Part shown: positions 60,428 through 64,000 of the stretch, in pieces
Layout of the letters: each line of letters begins with the position of its first letter
Position numbering within the stretch: the first letter of the stretch is position 1
NCBI RefSeq assembly: GCF_000717275.1
Contig: NZ_JNYV01000011.1
Location: 124,001-188,000 of the forward strand
Direction of reading: 5' to 3'
Length of the DNA: 64,000 nucleotides
DNA from: Kitasatospora arboriphila
Lineage (GTDB): Bacteria; Actinomycetota; Actinomycetes; Mycobacteriales; Mycobacteriaceae
Translations under genes and position numbers: made by a program
Notes under the pieces: model-generated
What the model was told of the DNA's origin: nothing
The model's input: only the letters and a program-made list of their open reading frames with translations
Databases searched by the model: none

Positions 60428-62263
60428 GTGGCCGGTTCGGTGCGCGATCTGACAGTGAGCCCGATCTGTTTGCGCGAGTTCGATGTTCTGCGTGTGTGGG
60501 ACGTGACGCCGGGGATGCGGCGTGTGGTTCTCGGGGGTCCGGCCATCGGCGAGCACACACGTGACGGCGTTGTCCTGCCCCCGGTGCAGACCAGCGGGTT
60601 CGACGACGACGTGAAGATCATGCCTCCCGACCCGGTCACCGGAGGGTTTCCCTTCGAAGTGCCCCGTAACACCGGTGCGGGCCTGATCGACTGGACGCCG
60701 GGCAGTTTCGAGTACACCCGTACCTACACCGTGCGCGCCTTCGACGCTGGTGCAGGCGAGTTGACCATCGACTTCGCCCTCCACGAGACCGGACTCGCCT
60801 CGACGTGGGCCCGTCGTGTGGTGCCGGGGGAGAAGATCCTGGTCGCCGGCCCCAAGCACTCGGCCGGACTGCCGACAGCAGCCGATTGGATGCTGATCGG
60901 AGGGGACGAGACGGCGTTGCCGGCGATCGGTCACTGCCTCGAGATCCTGCCGCCATCGCTACCGGCGACGGTGGTAGTCGAAGTGGCCGACCCTTCACAT
61001 CACCAGGAATTGCCCAGCGCCGCAGAGGTTCACATCACCTGGCTGTATCGCAGTGAGGCCGGGGGCAGGTCGCGGCTGGCCGAGACACTCCAGTCGGTCC
61101 CGTGGCGTGACGGTCAGCCATACCTGTGGGTCGCGGGGGAAGCCATGGTGATCAAGCCGCTCCGCAGATGGGCCAAGCGAGAGAAGGGGATACCGAAGGA
61201 GTTCACCGACATCGCCGGCTACTGGCGTGAGCGAGCGGTCGCCACCGTCGCGGGCGATCCCGAGGTCATCGACGTCGCCACGCAGGCGCCCGACCCCTTC
61301 GAGCGGGTCCACGAGTATTCGGAGCTGTTGCCCGCGTGTGCGTTACGCGCAGCAGTGACGCTGGGGGTGTTCGCAGAAATCGACGCGGGTGCGGTCACCG
61401 TGCAGGACATCGCCGCCGCTTGCGGGGCACGTCCCGACCCGCTGCACAAGCTGGTGCGTCACCTCGTGGTGATGGGTCTGCTGGTCCGAGAGGGAAACAT
61501 CTACTCACTCAGCGAGGTGGGCGCGGTGCTCGCCGACCCCGACACCCCGTGGGTCGAGGGATTGCGGATGGACTCCGCCGAGACGCAGATGCAGCTGTCG
61601 TTCCTCCGACTCCTCGACGTGGTGCGAACCGGTGATCCGGTCGGAATCGGTGGTTTGTCGATCGAGGATTGGACGGATGACCCCGACAGGGCCGATGGCT
61701 TTCACGGCGAGATGGTCGAATGGCCGACGTATCTCGCGCCGGCGTTGACCGAGGCCATCTCGTTCGACGGTGTGCGCACTGTCGCAGTCGTCGGCGAGGG
61801 CGGTGGTCCCTACGTGGACGCGATGCTGCGCGCGTATCCGTCGCTCGAGATCAGTGTTGTGGGCATGCCGTCGCTCACCGAGCGCATGCTCGGGGACGTG
61901 ACCACCGAGAGACGGCCTCTGGTCAGGCGCGTTGCAGGCAGTCACGTCGCGCCGCTGCAGACGAAGGTCGACCTCCTCGTGGCGGCAGGTGTCGTGGAGA
62001 CCCTGCCCGACGGCGACGCGGCGGTTGCGCTGACGGCGTATGCGGAGTCTGCCGGTCGGGTGGTGATCCCGACTCGGCTGATGGACCCGGAGACGACAAA
62101 CGACTACGAGACGGAAGAAGATCTTCTCCGGATGTGCGTGTTCGGGTCGGGCTCTCGCACGGAGGCCGAGATGCGCGCCCTCATCAACTCGGTCGGCGTC
62201 GGCGCACTGCACATCGGGCCACTGGGGTGGGGCGCGTACGTCGTTGAATATCGAGCGAATTGA
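60428..62263 (+). CDS. Fusion of siderophore-interacting flavoprotein and O-methyltransferase-like domain
   Basis: A 611-residue two-part protein. Residues 1 to about 275 are a complete siderophore-interacting flavoprotein: YTRTYTVRAFDAG, FALHETGLASTWA, LWVAGEAMVIKPLRRW and DIAGYWRE. Residues about 285-611 follow the plant-type methyltransferase plan, with a winged-helix dimerisation part (LLPACALRAAVTLGVFAEI, LVRHLVVMGLLV) and a Rossmann part with TVAVVGEGGGPYVDAML as the SAM motif. The conserved acid of that motif is Glu rather than Asp, and the usual Asp-Leu-Pro strand end reads VVGMPS, so methyltransferase activity is doubtful. The GTG has AGGAGG upstream and follows the NRPS by 28 bases, so it is in the iron-controlled operon. 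Confidence 0.8.
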   Translation: MAGSVRDLTVSPICLREFDVLRVWDVTPGMRRVVLGGPAIGEHTRDGVVLPPVQTSGFDDDVKIMPPDPVTGGFPFEVPRNTGAGLIDWTPGSFEYTRTYTVRAFDAGAGELTIDFALHETGLASTWARRVVPGEKILVAGPKHSAGLPTAADWMLIGGDETALPAIGHCLEILPPSLPATVVVEVADPSHHQELPSAAEVHITWLYRSEAGGRSRLAETLQSVPWRDGQPYLWVAGEAMVIKPLRRWAKREKGIPKEFTDIAGYWRERAVATVAGDPEVIDVATQAPDPFERVHEYSELLPACALRAAVTLGVFAEIDAGAVTVQDIAAACGARPDPLHKLVRHLVVMGLLVREGNIYSLSEVGAVLADPDTPWVEGLRMDSAETQMQLSFLRLLDVVRTGDPVGIGGLSIEDWTDDPDRADGFHGEMVEWPTYLAPALTEAISFDGVRTVAVVGEGGGPYVDAMLRAYPSLEISVVGMPSLTERMLGDVTTERRPLVRRVAGSHVAPLQTKVDLLVAAGVVETLPDGDAAVALTAYAESAGRVVIPTRLMDPETTNDYETEEDLLRMCVFGSGSRTEAEMRALINSVGVGALHIGPLGWGAYVVEYRAN

Positions 62264-62290
62264 GAACCCATCTAGACTTTTGAACTCTTC

Positions 62291-62309
62291 CAAGGCTAGC
62301 CTTACCTCA
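62291..62309 (+). promoter_or_regulatory. IdeR-like iron box before the degenerate adenylating protein
   Basis: CAAGGCTAGCCTTACCTCA matches 14 of 19 consensus positions and lies about 100 bases upstream of the start at 62411. Confidence 0.65.
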
Positions 62310-62410
62310 ATTGGTGGGTGGAGGCCCACACAAGCCGGGTGAATGCAGACCATTGTTGCCTCGGCTTCGAATTGAGCTTTGCGAAGCTACTTGGAAGAGG
62401 GGTGTATCCA

Positions 62411-63361
62411 ATGGGTGCGGCGCAGCTGAACACATTTCTCGACAACACGGTTGATCGCCATTTCGGCCGCCCGGCCGTGGTGTGCGGTGAACACGAAACC
62501 GACTTCGAGCGGTTTGATGAGTCAGTGCAATGGCTCGGCGAAGACCTGGCGTCGCGGGGTATCAGCGCACGTCAAAGGGTTGGTGTCTGTGTAGGCGGCG
62601 GATGGGAGTTCCTGCTCGCATTCCACGCATTGGTGCGGTTGAATGCCGTGGTGGTGCCGATCGATCTCTACGACGAAACGTCGGTGACCGCCGCTGCCGG
62701 ACTGGATCTGCATTTTGTTCTCACGCATTGCGCCGAGGACTTCCTTCTCGAAGAGAATGTCGGGCTCATGTGCGGGGACCGAATACCCCCGACATTTGAT
62801 GTGGCAGAAGAGTTCCGTTTGATCGCAATTTCGCCACGGTCGCCCCTGCAGGCCGAAGGCGGTCTGATCCTCAACGACCTCGGGTTCCGATTCTGGGATA
62901 ACGGAGAAGTGGCCGAACGTATCGGGGGCCTGCAAACCGATCTCGACCTGGATGCGGACGCTCGTGCCGTGGTCTGTGGCCCGTGGAGTTGTCCCTCCGC
63001 TGTGATGCTGGTGCTCGCCTGCGCCGCGTCGGGCTCGTGTGTGCATGTTGTCGACCACGTACATGATTCCGTGACGGTGCACGATGCGCTGGGTGAAGGT
63101 GACGTGTCCGTGGTCTTCGCCCCGCCGCTGGTCATGCACGACCTGATGCGCGCAGCAGACCCCTGGACCTGGGGTCCGAGGCGCCCGCGGATGGTCCTGC
63201 CCGACGGTGAGGTGCTTCCCGAGGTGCTGCTGCGCCGCCGGGGTCTGACCCGTCAGACCTGCGATGACCCGCCGGTCTACCGGTTCGGTCTTGCCGACCG
63301 GCGTCCTGCGGTTCATGCCGGCTACGACCGGAGGTCAGCCGAATTGCGTCCGGTGTCTTGA
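62411..63361 (+). CDS. Degenerate adenylate-forming (AMP-ligase-like) protein, N-terminal half only
   Basis: A 316-residue protein resembling the first part of acyl-CoA synthetase/NRPS adenylation enzymes: LNTFLDNTVDRHFGRPAVVCG, RQRVGVCVGGGWEFLLAFHALVRLNAVVVPIDLYD. Where the ATP-binding P-loop should be it reads VVCGPWSCPSAVML, and the YGPTE, YRTGD and C-terminal lysine domains are missing. It is therefore unlikely to adenylate anything. GGAAGAGG lies before the ATG at 62411; the longer frame from 62318 has no ribosome site. Its own iron box argues for a kept function in siderophore metabolism, perhaps structural, rather than a simple pseudogene. Confidence 0.6.
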   Translation: MGAAQLNTFLDNTVDRHFGRPAVVCGEHETDFERFDESVQWLGEDLASRGISARQRVGVCVGGGWEFLLAFHALVRLNAVVVPIDLYDETSVTAAAGLDLHFVLTHCAEDFLLEENVGLMCGDRIPPTFDVAEEFRLIAISPRSPLQAEGGLILNDLGFRFWDNGEVAERIGGLQTDLDLDADARAVVCGPWSCPSAVMLVLACAASGSCVHVVDHVHDSVTVHDALGEGDVSVVFAPPLVMHDLMRAADPWTWGPRRPRMVLPDGEVLPEVLLRRRGLTRQTCDDPPVYRFGLADRRPAVHAGYDRRSAELRPVS

Positions 63362-63377
63362 CGACCCCGCCGAATCG

Positions 63378-64000
63378 TCAGCTGAGAGCTGAGGTGACGA
63401 GCGCGGCGAGTTCAACCTCTTTGCGATGCTCCAGTGTGGAAACAACGGTTGACACATCCGAGTCGTCGGGCAGGAAGAGCGACGTGGCAACGGCCGCGAT
63501 GAGGTCGTCACGATCAGTCGACGCTGGGTTCCGGTGGCCCAGCAGCGCAAAGATCTGATCGATCGGCTCAGCCGACTCGCTTACCGAGCGACGTACGACG
63601 TCGAAACCGTCCGGTGAGAACTCGAGGAAGATCTCGTCGCCCAGGGACAGACCGAGGTCGCTGACGAAGCGCTTGATGGTTCCCACTCGGGCCTGCACGG
63701 ACACCCACATCAGCGACTGTGGTCCCAGTCGCGACGGCAGCTTCAACGGATTCCCCGGGCCTACGCCGATCAGGCCCGCGAGGGCTGACGGGATGTTGAA
63801 CGCCGACCCTTTGAGGTGCGCGCCGGACACCGTTGTGGCCCAACGGATGACGTCACCCTCGCAGTAGAGACATCGGGTCTTTGCGGGCGACTTCCTGTGG
63901 ACGTAGCGCTCGCTGCGCCGGGTCACCACATCATCTCGCGTCACGAACTCGCCGGCCCCCGCGTACGCGCGGATGCTCGATTCGGTGACGTCGTACTTCT
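63378..64000 (-). CDS. Unrecognised protein, partial (5' end beyond the window)
   Basis: The frame is open from its stop at 63378 to the right edge. An apparent GTG start at 63944 is probably internal, because the coding-like text continues upstream as DVTESSIRAYAGAGEFVTRDD, which looks like a helix-turn-helix and linker. The visible part has a CLYC pair, one half of a possible metal site, and a C-terminal helical region. No family is recognised; a DNA-binding or nucleoid-type protein is a guess. It converges on the siderophore locus with 16 bases between stops and probably marks its right border. Confidence 0.55.
   Translation of the reverse strand, partial: KYDVTESSIRAYAGAGEFVTRDDVVTRRSERYVHRKSPAKTRCLYCEGDVIRWATTVSGAHLKGSAFNIPSALAGLIGVGPGNPLKLPSRLGPQSLMWVSVQARVGTIKRFVSDLGLSLGDEIFLEFSPDGFDVVRRSVSESAEPIDQIFALLGHRNPASTDRDDLIAAVATSLFLPDDSDVSTVVSTLEHRKEVELAALVTSALS

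Noticed and set aside
22436..63377. Search for integrase, transposase, tRNA attachment site or flanking repeats of the siderophore locus
   Set aside because: None was recognised by eye; the only insertion hint is the shortened kinase at the left border.
1..64000. CRISPR arrays, rRNA and tRNA genes
   Set aside because: No regularly spaced short repeats and no recognisable structural RNA sequence were found.

Overview
The window comes from a high-GC, mycolic-acid-type actinomycete (Mycobacteriales; for example Gordonia, Williamsia, Rhodococcus or a non-tuberculous mycobacterium; the genus cannot be fixed from sequence alone). The left end keeps the gene order known from Mycobacterium tuberculosis: lpqI, a TetR regulator, htdX, fabG4, fadA2. 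Several genes begin with GTG or TTG, there are many ATGA stop/start overlaps, and both IdeR-type (iron) and Zur-type (zinc) operators are visible.

Layout: (1) 1-5.7 kb, the lipoprotein and fatty-acid housekeeping block, with one palindromic operator in front of the TetR gene and again between fabG4 and fadA2. (2) 6.0-9.0 kb, a small membrane protein, a cytochrome P450, a zinc-ribbon-like small protein and an IdeR-boxed siderophore-interacting flavoprotein. (3) 9.0-18.7 kb, a putative zinc-starvation island: a FepBCD-like metallophore importer, then an operon holding a 40-residue precursor-like peptide, a leader-binding (RRE/ThiF-like) protein, a CocE-type hydrolase, a YcaO cyclodehydratase and an MFS exporter, a convergent SagB-type dehydrogenase, and a cysteine-free ribosomal protein L36. 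Three Zur-like boxes sit in front of these units. This looks like a Zur-controlled azol(in)e RiPP pathway whose product could be a zinc metallophore. It is the best candidate for an undescribed system here.

(4) 18.7-22.4 kb, a DNA ligase, a HugZ-like protein, a short-chain dehydrogenase and a histidine kinase that stops before its ATPase domain. (5) 22.4-63.4 kb, a large iron-regulated siderophore locus: a two-gene ABC exporter, a stand-alone aryl carrier protein, a 3-dehydroshikimate dehydratase, an aryl-AMP ligase, an ornithine N5-oxygenase, MbtH, PanD, a 6993-residue NRPS, a binding lipoprotein, an FxbA-like formyltransferase, a 2074-residue NRPS, a flavoprotein-methyltransferase fusion and a degenerate adenylating protein. 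Adenylation codes read by eye point to threonine, formyl-hydroxyornithine, two beta-amino acids (beta-alanine likely, given PanD) and hydroxyornithine. Together with a 3,4-dihydroxybenzoate starter this suggests a mixed catecholate-hydroxamate relative of exochelin. (6) The right edge cuts through an unrecognised minus-strand gene.

No rRNA, tRNA, CRISPR array, transposase or integrase was recognised.
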